NCBI RefSeq assembly: GCF_009026145.1
Contig: NZ_WBUE01000010.1
Span: forward strand, 1 to 64,000
DNA from: Hyphomicrobium sp.
GTDB lineage: Bacteria; Pseudomonadota; Alphaproteobacteria; Rhizobiales; Hyphomicrobiaceae
Direction of reading: 5' to 3'
Length of the DNA stretch: 64,000 bases
Part shown: one piece after another, positions 23,934 to 33,730 of the stretch
Position numbering within the stretch: position 1 is the first letter of the stretch
Layout: every line of letters starts with the position of its first letter
Notes under the pieces: model-generated
Told to the model about the DNA's origin: nothing
The model's input: the letters and a program-made list of their open reading frames with translations, nothing else
The model's database searches: none
Program-made: the position numbers and the translations under genes

Positions 23934-26921
23934 ATGTCGAACCAAGCCTACAACGAAATCTATGGCGCGCGTGCCGATGCCGCGTCCATGGCTTCGAACG
24001 AGCCGTCCCAGGCGACGATGCTGGATCAGATGCGCGACCGGCTGGCCGCGTTGAGCGACGAGGCCAGGTCCATCAGGGCGCAGGTGCCGCACGAGTTCGA
24101 GCCTGATGTCGAGCGCATCCAGCAGCAGATGCAACGCCTCGGCGAACGGCTGTCCGACCTCAGCCGCGGTGCCCTGGTGCCATACAACCCGGCACAACGC
24201 GCGACCGAGGCCCGCGTCAAAACCGTCCGCTACGTCACCGAAGAGGACGTGCGGGTGGCCCGCGCGCAGCCCAACGAGGTCATTGCCCTTGGCGCGTCCA
24301 ATTCCACACGGCGCGCTGCCGACAACATCGATCCCTGGGACGAGGCCGCCGCCAACGCTCTCGTCCAACTATACGAGTCCGGGGAGGCTTACGCCGCGTC
24401 GCGCCGCGAAGATGCCGCCAAGGGTAGCGCGCGCACGGGTGCACGGGCAGTTCCCGCCCGTGCCTCGCAGCAGGCGCTCTATGCCAGCGCGCCCACCGGT
24501 GCCATGACCGAAGCCGCGCCAGAGCCGCAGTGCGGCTGCGCGATGGATTCCAATTGGCTCGACCAGCGTTTTGCCGACATTGCGGCGCGCATCGAGCAAT
24601 CTTTGGCGCAGATTCGCCCCGAGAGCGCACTGGCCTCGCTGGGACGCCGCTTCGACCAGCTCGAGACGCAGCTTAATGCGGTCCTCGGCCACGTGGCGAC
24701 GCGCGCCGACCTCGACGAGTTGCGTGCCGCGGAAGCGCAGATCGAGGACATTGCCAATCAGCTCAGCCAGTTCCGTCGCCAGCTTGCGCGCCTCGACGTC
24801 ATCGACGCGCATCTTGGGACGCTGACCTCGCAACTGTCCGACGAGCGTCTGACCCGCCTGTTCAATGAGGGCGTGCAGGTCAGCGCCGACGTCGGCCGGC
24901 TCGATGCCATCGATGCGCAGCTACGCATGATCGCCGTGCAGCTTTCCGACGAGCGCCTCTGCGGCCTGGTCAGCCGCAGCGCCTCCCGCGACGTGAACTA
25001 CGAGGACGTTGCCAACGCCGCGGCGCAGCGCGTCGCCGCCAATTTCGTCGACAGCGACCTCCGCGACGCCCGCTCGCGCGATATCGGCGAGATGCGCGGC
25101 ATGCTCGAGAACCTCATCAACGAGCGCCGCAACAGCGACGAGAACAACGCCAGCATGCTGGAGACGATGCAGCAGGCGATCATCCGCGTCCTCGACCGTA
25201 TCGACGCGCTCGAGCTTGCCCAGCAGCAGGCCTCCGCCCCCGCTTACGGATCGGCAGCGGCGCCGGCCACGGCCGCAACTCCCGCGGCAGCAACGATCGA
25301 CGACCTGGTGCCGCCGACGGCAACGGTCTACGCCGAGATGCCGAGCGCGGAGGCCGACCAGTCGGACTTCCTGCCCATGGAAGAGGCGGTCGAAGCCAAT
25401 GTGCGCGCCTACCGGCAAGATGCCGAGGTCGATCAGCCGCCGCGCGTGCCGGTCTACACGACTGCCAGCTTTGATCTCGATGCTGCATTTTCGCGCTCGC
25501 GCGATGCCGAGGCCGAGAGCTTCGGCGAGCCACAAGCTCCCAAGCGCTCGATGGAAGTGCTGCGCCACGACTTCATCGCTGACGCGCACCGCGCCAAGCT
25601 GAAAGCCGCGAGCAGGCCGGATGGCGTCGGCGCCGACAGCGATCTGCGCGCTGGCCAGCTTTCGGCCGGGCCGCGCGAGGCGCCGGCGAAGGCGCGCGGT
25701 CGGCGCTCGATCTTCAGCTTTCGCTCGCAGCGCGTGGCAATGAGCCTGTTGGTGTTGCTGGCGGCGATCCCGGCGGCGATCTTCTTCATGCCGCGCACAC
25801 CAGCTCCGCAGCTCGACGCGCTTCCGGCCGCCGCTACGATCGCTCCAGTAACCAAGCCGACCGGCGCCCATCCGGCCGTCGACCCAGCGATGGACGAGGC
25901 TCCGACGATGCCGGACGCGCCCAACGCGCTCCCGCCCTCGGCCACGCCGCCTTCGAAGCAGACCAAGCAGGTCGTGCCGCCGCTCGAGCAGGGCGCCGGC
26001 GAATATGAGGACGTGAATGCCACTGGCGCGCCCGTCGACACGGCCTCGCTGCCTGACGGCATCACCATGCAGGACAACGATGCCACCGGGGCCCAACTCG
26101 CGCAGTTGAATGAGCAGCAACGCATGGCCTACCTCTCCGGCCAGCTCGGTGCTGCGGCGGCGAAGGTCACCCCCGCCGCTCTGATGGAGGAGCACGTCCT
26201 GCGCCGCAACGGGGGTGCTGCGTCCCCCACCGGTGAGGAGGCTGCCCCTGTCAACGGGGCTTCGAAGCTGCCGCCGGCGACCGTCGGCCCCTTCTCGCTG
26301 CGTCTCGCGGCGGCGCAGGGGGATGCCTCGGCGCAGTTCGAGGTGGCATCGCGCCTCGCCGAGGGCAAAGGCACCGACCAGGATCTGAAGGAAGCGGCGC
26401 TGTGGTACCGGCGCGCGGCCGCCAACGGCTTCGCCATGGCCCAGTTCCGCCTCGGAACGCTCTATGAGCGCGGCCTCGGCGTGAAGGCCGACGCGCAGCG
26501 CGCCCAGGTGTGGTACGAGCGCGCCGCCGCCCAGGGCAACGTCAAGGCCATGCACAATCTTGCCGTGCTCACCGCCGCGCGCAGCCCGAAGGGCGATTAC
26601 GAAGGCGCTGCCCGCTGGTTCAAGGCCGCCGGTGACCATGGTCTCGCCGACAGCCAGTACAATCTCGCCGTGCTCTACGAGAACGGCCTCGGCGTCACCA
26701 AGGACCTGCAGCAGGCCTACAAGTGGCTGCTCCTGGCCGCCAAGTCGGGGGACAAAGACGCCGCCGGCCGCCGCGACGCGCTGAAGCCGAAGCTGAGCGC
26801 GGACGATCTTGCCGCCGCCGAGGCCCAGGCCGAAGAATGGCGCGCCAAGCCGATGAAGGGTCTGGCCAACGACGCGCGCCTTGCCGGCCAAGCTTGGAAG
26901 GATGGCAGCCGTCGCGGCTGA
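23934..26921 (+). CDS. PodJ-like Sel1-repeat membrane protein
   Basis: The product is 995 residues from the ATG after AAGGGATTGAG. The first ~450 residues are mostly coiled-coil forming (heptad patterns in residues 20-70 and 195-420). A Pro/Ala-rich stretch follows, then one transmembrane helix near residues 601-620 (SLLVLLAAIPAAIFFM), a Pro-rich periplasmic linker, and four Sel1-type TPR repeats at about 785-945 (A-A-L-W-Y-R-R-A-A, A-Q-V-W-Y-E-R-A-A and so on). A short predicted periplasmic end follows. The order coiled coil, TM, Sel1 matches PodJ-type polarity or localisation factors of alphaproteobacteria, although no peptidoglycan-binding domain is seen. A strong terminator follows. Confidence 0.82.
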   Translation: MSNQAYNEIYGARADAASMASNEPSQATMLDQMRDRLAALSDEARSIRAQVPHEFEPDVERIQQQMQRLGERLSDLSRGALVPYNPAQRATEARVKTVRYVTEEDVRVARAQPNEVIALGASNSTRRAADNIDPWDEAAANALVQLYESGEAYAASRREDAAKGSARTGARAVPARASQQALYASAPTGAMTEAAPEPQCGCAMDSNWLDQRFADIAARIEQSLAQIRPESALASLGRRFDQLETQLNAVLGHVATRADLDELRAAEAQIEDIANQLSQFRRQLARLDVIDAHLGTLTSQLSDERLTRLFNEGVQVSADVGRLDAIDAQLRMIAVQLSDERLCGLVSRSASRDVNYEDVANAAAQRVAANFVDSDLRDARSRDIGEMRGMLENLINERRNSDENNASMLETMQQAIIRVLDRIDALELAQQQASAPAYGSAAAPATAATPAAATIDDLVPPTATVYAEMPSAEADQSDFLPMEEAVEANVRAYRQDAEVDQPPRVPVYTTASFDLDAAFSRSRDAEAESFGEPQAPKRSMEVLRHDFIADAHRAKLKAASRPDGVGADSDLRAGQLSAGPREAPAKARGRRSIFSFRSQRVAMSLLVLLAAIPAAIFFMPRTPAPQLDALPAAATIAPVTKPTGAHPAVDPAMDEAPTMPDAPNALPPSATPPSKQTKQVVPPLEQGAGEYEDVNATGAPVDTASLPDGITMQDNDATGAQLAQLNEQQRMAYLSGQLGAAAAKVTPAALMEEHVLRRNGGAASPTGEEAAPVNGASKLPPATVGPFSLRLAAAQGDASAQFEVASRLAEGKGTDQDLKEAALWYRRAAANGFAMAQFRLGTLYERGLGVKADAQRAQVWYERAAAQGNVKAMHNLAVLTAARSPKGDYEGAARWFKAAGDHGLADSQYNLAVLYENGLGVTKDLQQAYKWLLLAAKSGDKDAAGRRDALKPKLSADDLAAAEAQAEEWRAKPMKGLANDARLAGQAWKDGSRRG

Positions 26922-26945
26922 TCGCGGGATAGAGAGAAAGGCTGC

Positions 26946-26976
26946 AATGCGCCGCGCCAAACGCGGCGCATTTTTG
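26946..26976 (+). terminator. Rho-independent terminator after the Sel1/PodJ-like gene
   Basis: A perfect 9-base-pair GC stem (TGCGCCGCG with CGCGGCGCA) around a 5-base loop is followed by a run of T. It lies 25 bases after the stop. Confidence 0.9.
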
Positions 26977-27139
26977 TCTTGCGACACGGGTATCTTTACT
27001 TACCTCGCCTATCCTGGCCGTCGACCACGGCTCCTACCTTGACATGGCGTGCGATGTCGGAGCATCAGGCGGCAGTCGGCCGGTACGCTGCGCTAGGTGA
27101 TGCGGCGCGCTCCGAAGGGTCTGTCCGCTAGCGAAGCTG

Positions 27140-28063
27140 ATGAACATCTACCTGCCCATCGCCGAGATGTCCGTCAACGTGGCGCTCTTTCTCGGCATGG
27201 GCTGCGCCGTCGGGTTCCTATCCGGCCTGTTCGGCGTCGGGGGCGGATTTCTGCTCACTCCGCTGCTCATCTTCATGGGGGTGCCCACGGCGGTAGCCGT
27301 GGGCACCGGGTCGATGCAGATCCTCGCCTCCTCGGTTTCCGGGGCGTTGGCGCAGTACCGGCGCAGAAACGTCGACGTGAAGATGGGCGCGGTTCTGGTG
27401 GTCGGCGGTGTCGCCGGGTCGATCATCGGCGTGTCGCTGATGAAGATATTGCGCCAGGTCGGCCAGTTCGATCTGTTCGTGTCGCTGAGCTACGTGACCT
27501 TCCTTGGTGCGGTCGGCGCGCTGATGTTGATCGAGAGCATCGGCAGCATCCAAAGGACGCAGGCCGGTCAGGCGGTCTCGGTGCGCAAGACTGGCCAGCA
27601 CAGCTGGGTGCATGGACTGCCGCTCAAGATGCGCTTCCATCGCTCGAAGCTCTATATCAGCGCGCTGCCGCCGGCCATGATCGGCGCGTTCGTCGGCTTC
27701 ATGGCGGCGATCATGGGGGTCGGCGGCGGCTTCGTCATGGTGCCGGCCATGATCTATCTTTTGCGCGTGCCGACCAGCATCGTCATCGGCACCTCGCTGT
27801 TCCAGATCGTGTTCGTCATGGCCGTGACGACGCTGCTGCAGGCCATGCAGAACAAGGCCGTGGACGTAGTGCTGGCCCTGCTGCTCATCGTCGGCGGCGT
27901 GATCGGCGCCCAGTTCGGAGCGGCAGCCGGAGGGCGGCTCAAGGGAGAGCAGCTGCGCTTCATGCTGGCGGCGCTGGTGCTGCTCGTTTGCCTGCGCATT
28001 GGTTGGGATCTGATGGTCAAGCCGAGCGAGGTCTACTCGATTGGCCCGGTGATCGGGGGATGA
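27140..28063 (+). CDS. TauE/SafE family sulfite exporter-like permease
   Basis: The product is 307 residues with about eight transmembrane helices in two related halves. Each half carries the G-x-G-G-G-F-x-x-x-P signature: LFGVGGGFLLTP near residue 30 and IMGVGGGFVMVP near residue 192. This family exports sulfite, sulfoacetate or related anions. The partner gene downstream overlaps by ATGA, and this pair (with a TIGR02186 protein) is common in alphaproteobacteria, so they probably act together. Confidence 0.9.
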   Translation: MNIYLPIAEMSVNVALFLGMGCAVGFLSGLFGVGGGFLLTPLLIFMGVPTAVAVGTGSMQILASSVSGALAQYRRRNVDVKMGAVLVVGGVAGSIIGVSLMKILRQVGQFDLFVSLSYVTFLGAVGALMLIESIGSIQRTQAGQAVSVRKTGQHSWVHGLPLKMRFHRSKLYISALPPAMIGAFVGFMAAIMGVGGGFVMVPAMIYLLRVPTSIVIGTSLFQIVFVMAVTTLLQAMQNKAVDVVLALLLIVGGVIGAQFGAAAGGRLKGEQLRFMLAALVLLVCLRIGWDLMVKPSEVYSIGPVIGG

Positions 28064-28914
28064 CTGTGATGCGCCACCTCCTGGCCTTTCTGCTCGCAGT
28101 GATGTGCGTTGCGCCGGCGCTGGCTCAGGAGCCACGCCAACCACGCATGGGCCCCCCGCGACCGACGTTCGCTCCCACGCCGCCGGTGCCTCAGGAGAAG
28201 GTCGAGGCGGACATCTCGACGCGCACCCTTGCGGTGACGACCGGTTTTACCGGGCACGAGATCGTCGTGTTCGGTGCCATCGACAACAGTCAGGCTCCAA
28301 AGGAGCAGACCGGCTACTACGACGTGGTCATCGTCGTAGAAGGCACGCCCTTCCCGGTCGTTGTCCGCCGTAAGAGCGACGTGGCCGGCGTGTGGATCAA
28401 TACCTCCTCGGTCACCTTCGGCTCGGTGCCAAGCTATTACGCCATCGCATCCACGCGGCCGATCGAGGAGATTGCCGGGCCCTTGGTGCTGGAGCGGCAC
28501 GCCATCGGCCTGCAGCACATCAAGATGACGCCATCGGCCGCCACGCGCGCGAGCTACAAGGACTACGAGCTCGCCGCCTTCAGGGCCGCCGTCATTCGAT
28601 TGAAAAAGAAGGACAACCTGTACGTTATCGAGCCCGACGGGGTCACCTTTGCGGGCCGCAGCCTGTTCCGAAGCACGATCGCTCTTCCTGCCAACGTGCC
28701 GGTGGGCCCTCTGGTCGCGCGCACCTACTTGTTCCGTAACGGTGAGGTGGTGAGCGCGCACATTGCGCGGGTGACGCTGCACCGCGCCGGTATCGAGCGG
28801 CTGGTGCACAACTTCGCGTTCGTCTATCCGATGAGCTATGGCTTCGTTGCCGTCCTGCTCGCTGTCGGATCGGGGCTGCTCGCCTCTGCCTACTTCAGCC
28901 GCCAGCCGGGTTGA
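28060..28914 (+). CDS. TIGR02186 family protein with signal peptide
   Basis: The product is 284 residues. It starts with a signal peptide ending ALAQE, has a beta-rich periplasmic body (VTTGFTGHEIVVFGAID and similar strands), and ends in one transmembrane helix (about 255-277). The ATG overlaps the stop of the TauE-like permease. The family is known only by conservation and this neighbourhood; a role helping the transporter is inferred. Its stop lies four bases from the end of the convergent pdeM gene. Confidence 0.85.
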   Translation: MTVMRHLLAFLLAVMCVAPALAQEPRQPRMGPPRPTFAPTPPVPQEKVEADISTRTLAVTTGFTGHEIVVFGAIDNSQAPKEQTGYYDVVIVVEGTPFPVVVRRKSDVAGVWINTSSVTFGSVPSYYAIASTRPIEEIAGPLVLERHAIGLQHIKMTPSAATRASYKDYELAAFRAAVIRLKKKDNLYVIEPDGVTFAGRSLFRSTIALPANVPVGPLVARTYLFRNGEVVSAHIARVTLHRAGIERLVHNFAFVYPMSYGFVAVLLAVGSGLLASAYFSRQPG

Positions 28915-28918
28915 GCTC

Positions 28919-29641
28919 TCAATCTTCCTTGAGCAGACGGGTTGCTACCGGGTAGAGCCCTTCCTGGCCGAGCATCCACACGTGCATGCCGTCGTTGCCG
29001 AACAGCGGCTCGAATGGAGCGGCGAGAATGTTGAGGCCGCCCGTATAGGCGCCGAACGCCGGCACGACGAGACGGCGCCCGTTGCCGACGAAGCACGGCC
29101 GGCGCAGCGTGTAGCCGTACATGGAGATCTTGGCCGCCGGGTGCAGGTGCCCGGCAATCTCGTGCGTGACGGGGCCGGGACGTGGCTCGTGACGCAACAC
29201 AATGCCCTCGACCTCGATGTCCTCGACGACGTTGCCGCCCAGCCGCTCACCAACCTTGGGGTCGTGGTTGCCCGTCACCCAGATCCACTCGCGATCTTCC
29301 TGCATGATCTGCAGGATCTCCAGCTCCTCGAGTCCGATGCGCCCCGACGCTTCGATGTCGTGCAAGCTGTCGCCGAGCGCGATGACGGTGCCGGCATTGT
29401 AGCGGTCGATGGCGGCGGCTAGTTTGCGCAGGGTCTCGCGCGTATCGTACGGCGGAACGAGCTGCCCACGCTTGGCGAGTGCCGAGCCCTTCTCGAGGTG
29501 TAAATCGGCGACGATCAGCGCGTCCTCGCCTGGCCAATAGAGCGCGCCCGACATGTCGGCGCGAAACAGCTTGCCGCAGATGGAGATTTCCTGATCCTGG
29601 AAGTCGTCGAAGGCGAGGCGCTCAGGTTTCAGCTCGAGCAT
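28919..29641 (-). CDS. pdeM: ligase-associated DNA repair metallophosphoesterase
   Basis: The product is 240 residues with the calcineurin-like metal ladder: D-L-H-L-E near residue 46, ALGDSLHD near 93, TGNHD near 123, an RHEP and a GHLHP motif near 165. These proteins are annotated as ligase-associated DNA damage response endonuclease PdeM and usually travel with Lhr-type helicase. The coding start overlaps the end of the helicase gene by 13 bases, so translation is coupled. The ligase and exonuclease that complete the usual cluster are not seen here. Confidence 0.92.
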   Translation of the reverse strand: MLELKPERLAFDDFQDQEISICGKLFRADMSGALYWPGEDALIVADLHLEKGSALAKRGQLVPPYDTRETLRKLAAAIDRYNAGTVIALGDSLHDIEASGRIGLEELEILQIMQEDREWIWVTGNHDPKVGERLGGNVVEDIEVEGIVLRHEPRPGPVTHEIAGHLHPAAKISMYGYTLRRPCFVGNGRRLVVPAFGAYTGGLNILAAPFEPLFGNDGMHVWMLGQEGLYPVATRLLKED

Positions 29642-32214
29642 TGCGTCTCCTCTAAGGTCTCGCGCAGCCGCGGCTCAGCTGCGGCCTCGCGCAGCAACTC
29701 CTCGCGGGCGAAGCCGGCAACAGCCTCCCGCCCGATCTCGAGGAGGATCGGCACGGAAAGCGGCGATACCCTGTCCAACGGTTGATGCACGATTCTTCCC
29801 TCGACGCGGCGCAGAAAATCGCCGAGTCGGGCGATGTCCAGCAGGCCTGTGGCCGCATCGGCCCACGCCGCCTCGAGCAGGCTGTGATGCGGGTCGTGCC
29901 GGCGCAGCACATCGTAGATGAGATTGGTCGACAGCGCGATCTGGCGCCCGGTTTTCTCGCGGCCAGGGTTCCGCCGCTCGACGAGGCCGGCGATGAGCGC
30001 GACCTGGCGGAAGGTGCGTTTCATCAGGTTCGATTCCGCCAGCCAGGCGTCGAGGTCATCGCCGAGCATATCCTGCGCGAAAAGCTTATCGAGTTCGAGC
30101 TTACCCGCGGCGATGAGCGCCGAGAGGTCACCTAAGCCCCACAGCGCCATGCCGTAGTCATTGGCGACGAAGCCGAGCGGCCGGGCGCCCATGCGATCGA
30201 GCCGCCGGGTGAGCAGCATGCCGAGCGTCTGATGCGCAAGACGCCCCTCGAAGGGATAGGCGACGAGGTAGTGGCAGTTGCGCCGCGCGAACGTCTCGAT
30301 GAGCACCTCGTCGCACCCTGGTATGGCGGACTGCTCGCGCTGCCGCTCCAGCCAATAGGCGACGGACGGCGGCAGGCGGCTCCATTCGTGCGCGTCGGCG
30401 AGCATGGCGCGCACGCGCTCGGCAAGGTGCGTCGAAAGCGGGAACTTGCCGCTGTTGTAGCTGGGGATGATGGGATCGCGCGCGGTGGCGCGGGTGACGA
30501 AGGCCTCGCTCTCACTCATGCCTTCGAAGCGCAGCACCTCGCCGGCGAGGACGAAGGCGTCGCCCGGGCGCAGCTGCTCGATGAAATATTCGTCGACCTC
30601 GCCCATGACGCGCCCACCGGTGAGCGCCTTGCGGGTGGCGGCGGTCCGGCGTCCGACGAGGCGCACCTTGATCAGCGGTGCGGCAACGATCGTTCCGGCG
30701 TTCATCCGATAGGCCTGCACGAAGCGCGGGTGCGCTATGCGCAGGCGCCCGTCGGGCGTAGCTTTCAGCTTCGCGTATCGCTCATAGCTTTTCAGCGCAT
30801 AGCCGCCGTCGGCGACGAAGCCGAGCACCCGATCGAATGCGGGACGCGTCAGTGCCGCGTAGGGCGCCGCCGACGTCACCTCGGCATACAACGCGGCGGG
30901 ATCGAAGGCGCCGGTGCATGCAGTACCGAGAATGTGCTGTGCCAGCACGTCGAGCGCGCCCTGTCGCGAGAAGGTAACATCCTGTGCCCCGACCTCGGCC
31001 GCATCGACAGCGGCGCGGCATTCGAGGACCTCGAAGCGGTTGGAGGGAACGAGGATGGCCTGCGAGGGCTCGTCGAGCCGATGGTTGGCGCGGCCGATGC
31101 GCTGGATGAAGCGGCTCGCCCCTTTCGGCGCGCCGACGTGGATGACGAGGTCGACGTCGCCCCAGTCGATGCCGAGATCGAGCGTCGAGGTTGCGACGAC
31201 GGCCCGCAGTGAACCTGCCGCCATCGCGGCCTCCACCTTGCGCCGCTGCGTCGCATCGAGCGAGCCATGATGCAGGCCGATCGGCAGGCCGAGATCGTTG
31301 ATCCGCCACAGATCTCGGAACAGCAGCTCGGCCTGCATGCGCGTGTTGACGAACAACAGGCTCAACCGGTGCGCGTCGATAGCCGCGTAGATCTCGCCGA
31401 TCGCATAGCGCGTCGTGTGCCCCACCGCCGGCATCGTCTCGTCGAGCTCGAGGATGTCGATGTGCGGCTTGGCGCCTCCGCCGACAAGGACCAAATCGGC
31501 CATCTCGATGCGTGATTGCGGTGCCGCTTGCGGCACGAGATAGGCGCGCAGCTCGGAGGGGCGGGCGACGGTCGCCGACAGACCAACGGCGCGCAGCCCG
31601 GGGGCGAGCGTGCGCAGGCGGGCAAGATCGAGGGCCAGCAAGTCGCCGCGCTTGGTCGCCGCCAGGGCGTGCACCTCATCGAGGATGACCGTGTCGAGGT
31701 CAGCGAGCAGCGCGGCGCTGTCGGCGTGGCTGAGCAGCAGCGTCAGCTGCTCCGGCGTCGTCATCAGGATGTCGGGCGGGGAGCGCCGCTGGCGCGCGCG
31801 CCGCGCCACCGACGTGTCGCCAGTGCGCGTCTCGGTGCGGATGGGGAGCTGCATCTCGCTGACCGGTGCCGTCAGGTTGCGCGCCACGTCGACGGCCAGC
31901 GCCTTGAGCGGAGAGATATAGAGCGTATGCAGCCCGCGCCCGCGCCCGCGATTGGCGCGCCGGCGCTGCGCAAGGCTCAGAAGGCTGGGCAGAAAGCCGG
32001 CGAGTGTCTTGCCGGCGCCGGTGGGGGCAATAAGCAGGGTTGAGCGCCGCTGGTTGGCGGCCTCGATGAGCGCCAGCTGGTGGGCGCGCGGGCTCCAGCC
32101 ACGCGCGGCAAACCAGGCGGCAAACGGCTCGGGCAAAGCGGCTGCGATCGGAGTCTGCGCCGGCTCGCGCAGGTGACGTACGGTGGCGGTCGGGTCTGGC
32201 TTCGCGATCCTCAT
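29629..32214 (-). CDS. ligase-associated DEXH-box helicase (Lhr-like)
   Basis: The product is 861 residues. Helicase motifs: Q-motif region ARGWSPRAHQ, Walker A APTGAGKT near residue 65, DEVHAL near 176, LSATVARP, FVNTR, then the HHGSL and SRFIQRIGRANH motifs of superfamily 2. The C-terminal third is the Lhr-specific winged-helix and beta-rich region. It is 3'-5' DNA helicase-like and thought to act in mutagen repair with PdeM. The long size without the extra Lhr C-terminal half marks the Lhr-Core type. Confidence 0.92.
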   Translation of the reverse strand: MRIAKPDPTATVRHLREPAQTPIAAALPEPFAAWFAARGWSPRAHQLALIEAANQRRSTLLIAPTGAGKTLAGFLPSLLSLAQRRRANRGRGRGLHTLYISPLKALAVDVARNLTAPVSEMQLPIRTETRTGDTSVARRARQRRSPPDILMTTPEQLTLLLSHADSAALLADLDTVILDEVHALAATKRGDLLALDLARLRTLAPGLRAVGLSATVARPSELRAYLVPQAAPQSRIEMADLVLVGGGAKPHIDILELDETMPAVGHTTRYAIGEIYAAIDAHRLSLLFVNTRMQAELLFRDLWRINDLGLPIGLHHGSLDATQRRKVEAAMAAGSLRAVVATSTLDLGIDWGDVDLVIHVGAPKGASRFIQRIGRANHRLDEPSQAILVPSNRFEVLECRAAVDAAEVGAQDVTFSRQGALDVLAQHILGTACTGAFDPAALYAEVTSAAPYAALTRPAFDRVLGFVADGGYALKSYERYAKLKATPDGRLRIAHPRFVQAYRMNAGTIVAAPLIKVRLVGRRTAATRKALTGGRVMGEVDEYFIEQLRPGDAFVLAGEVLRFEGMSESEAFVTRATARDPIIPSYNSGKFPLSTHLAERVRAMLADAHEWSRLPPSVAYWLERQREQSAIPGCDEVLIETFARRNCHYLVAYPFEGRLAHQTLGMLLTRRLDRMGARPLGFVANDYGMALWGLGDLSALIAAGKLELDKLFAQDMLGDDLDAWLAESNLMKRTFRQVALIAGLVERRNPGREKTGRQIALSTNLIYDVLRRHDPHHSLLEAAWADAATGLLDIARLGDFLRRVEGRIVHQPLDRVSPLSVPILLEIGREAVAGFAREELLREAAAEPRLRETLEETQCSS

Positions 32215-32342
32215 TTCCGCCTACGCGACGCTCCGCTGTCGAAACGCTCTCGCAACTATGCTAAGGGCGGTGAGCCGTGTCACCCGCATTGAGATGGGGC
32301 GGCTACCCGATGCCCGCCACCGCCTGAAGGGAGAACGACCCG

Positions 32343-32642
32343 ATGGACCGCAACACGTTTCTTGGCGGCAGCGTCCTGGGCGTTCTCGTCCGCCTCGTCG
32401 TGCTCTCCATCGTCGTCGGCGTCGTGCTCTCGGCACTCGGCATCACGCCCGAGAACTTCTTCTACCAGATCAACGTCCTGCTGCGGCGGATCTACGATCT
32501 CGGCTTCGGCGCCATCGAATCCGTGCTTGGCTACCTGATCCTCGGCGCCATGGTAGTGGTGCCGATCTGGTTCATCTCCCGCCTGATCAAAACCATGCGG
32601 GGGCCCGATGTGCCGCCGCCACCGCGCGGCGGCTCGGCCTAG
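32343..32642 (+). CDS. DUF6460 family small membrane protein
   Basis: The product is 99 residues with two transmembrane helices (about 10-30 and 58-80) and a Pro-rich tail. The ribosome binding site AAGGGAG is good. This family is found widely in Hyphomicrobiales and has no assigned role. Its stop overlaps the end of convergent pyrD by four bases. Confidence 0.82.
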   Translation: MDRNTFLGGSVLGVLVRLVVLSIVVGVVLSALGITPENFFYQINVLLRRIYDLGFGAIESVLGYLILGAMVVVPIWFISRLIKTMRGPDVPPPPRGGSA

Positions 32643-33730
32643 CCATCGATCGACTTGGCGGCCCAGTCTGCGGCTCCTCGCCCGACAAGTGCGGAAAGCG
32701 ATTGCGCGCCGGCCTGCTGCACGCCCTGGGCGAGTTCACGCTTTATGCGCTGAATGAGGCCTGGGCCCTCGTAGATCAGGCCGGTGTAGAGCTGCACCAG
32801 CGTCGCTCCCGCCTCGATCTTGGCCAGCGCTGTGGCTCCGCTGTCGATGCCGCCGATGCCGATGAGCGGAATCTTGCCTGCCGTCGCCTGATGTACGCGC
32901 GCGAGCATAACGGTCGAGCGGTGAAACAGCGGGCGTCCGGAAAGCCCACCCGCCTGACGTGCATTTGCGTCGGTGAGCCCGTGCCGTGAGATCGTGGTGT
33001 TGGAGATGGCAATGCCGTCAACGCCTTGCGCCACGAGCTGTGCGATGACGGGACCTAAATCGTTCTCGGCGATGTCCGGTGCCAGTTTGACGACGATGGG
33101 TCGCTTCGGACTGCCTGCATCCATCCGTCGGGCGCGCGCGTCGAACAGCCGGCGCAGCAATTCCTCCAGTGCGGCGGGGTCTTGCAGATCGCGCAAGCCA
33201 GGTGTGTTAGGTGACGAGATGTTGATCGCAAAATAGCTGGCCACATCGTAGAATGTATCGAGGCCGCGTACGTAGTCGGCAATGCGGTCGGTCGAGTCTT
33301 TGTTGGCGCCGATGTTGACCCCGACGATGCCGGCGTGCGTGCGGCGCTGCAGTCGACCGAGTGCGGCCTGATGGCCGCCGTTGTTGAAGCCGAGCCGATT
33401 GATGACGGCGCGGTCGCGCACGAGGCGGAACACGCGTGGCGCCGGATTGCCGGGCTGCGGTAGCGGCGTGACGGTGCCGATCTCGGCAAATCCGCAGCCG
33501 AGACGCAGGATAGCGTCGGGTACCCGCGCATCCTTGTCGAAGCCTGCGGCAATGCCGACGGGGTTGGGCAGCGACAAGCCGGCGAACTCAACCGCCAAGA
33601 TAGGATCATCGCCCTCGGGAGCGGCTGGAAACACGCCGAGCTCCAGCGACTTGAGAGTCAACTCGTGAGCTTCTTCCGGTGGCAGGAGGGCGAGCGCGCG
33701 CGGAGCAAGGTCGAATAGCGTTCTCAGCAT
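32639..33730 (-). CDS. pyrD: dihydroorotate dehydrogenase (quinone), class 2
   Basis: The product is 363 residues. A membrane-binding N-terminal helix (LFDLAPRALALLPPEEAHEL) is followed by the FMN barrel: PVGIAAGFDK, the INRLGFNN segment, the INISSPNT strand, KLAPD, a S-N-T-T strand, GLSGRPL, IGIGGIDSG and QLYTGLIYEGP. The catalytic Ser in SSPNT marks class 2, which passes electrons to quinone in pyrimidine synthesis. The start follows AAGGAA and overlaps the DUF952 gene stop by seven bases. Confidence 0.96.
   Translation of the reverse strand: MLRTLFDLAPRALALLPPEEAHELTLKSLELGVFPAAPEGDDPILAVEFAGLSLPNPVGIAAGFDKDARVPDAILRLGCGFAEIGTVTPLPQPGNPAPRVFRLVRDRAVINRLGFNNGGHQAALGRLQRRTHAGIVGVNIGANKDSTDRIADYVRGLDTFYDVASYFAINISSPNTPGLRDLQDPAALEELLRRLFDARARRMDAGSPKRPIVVKLAPDIAENDLGPVIAQLVAQGVDGIAISNTTISRHGLTDANARQAGGLSGRPLFHRSTVMLARVHQATAGKIPLIGIGGIDSGATALAKIEAGATLVQLYTGLIYEGPGLIQRIKRELAQGVQQAGAQSLSALVGRGAADWAAKSIDG

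Noticed and set aside
24921..26987. 688-codon frame antisense to the Sel1/PodJ-like gene
   Set aside because: It mirrors the low-complexity and repeat codons of the real gene, and Arg/Gly/Leu-rich composition marks it as a GC shadow.
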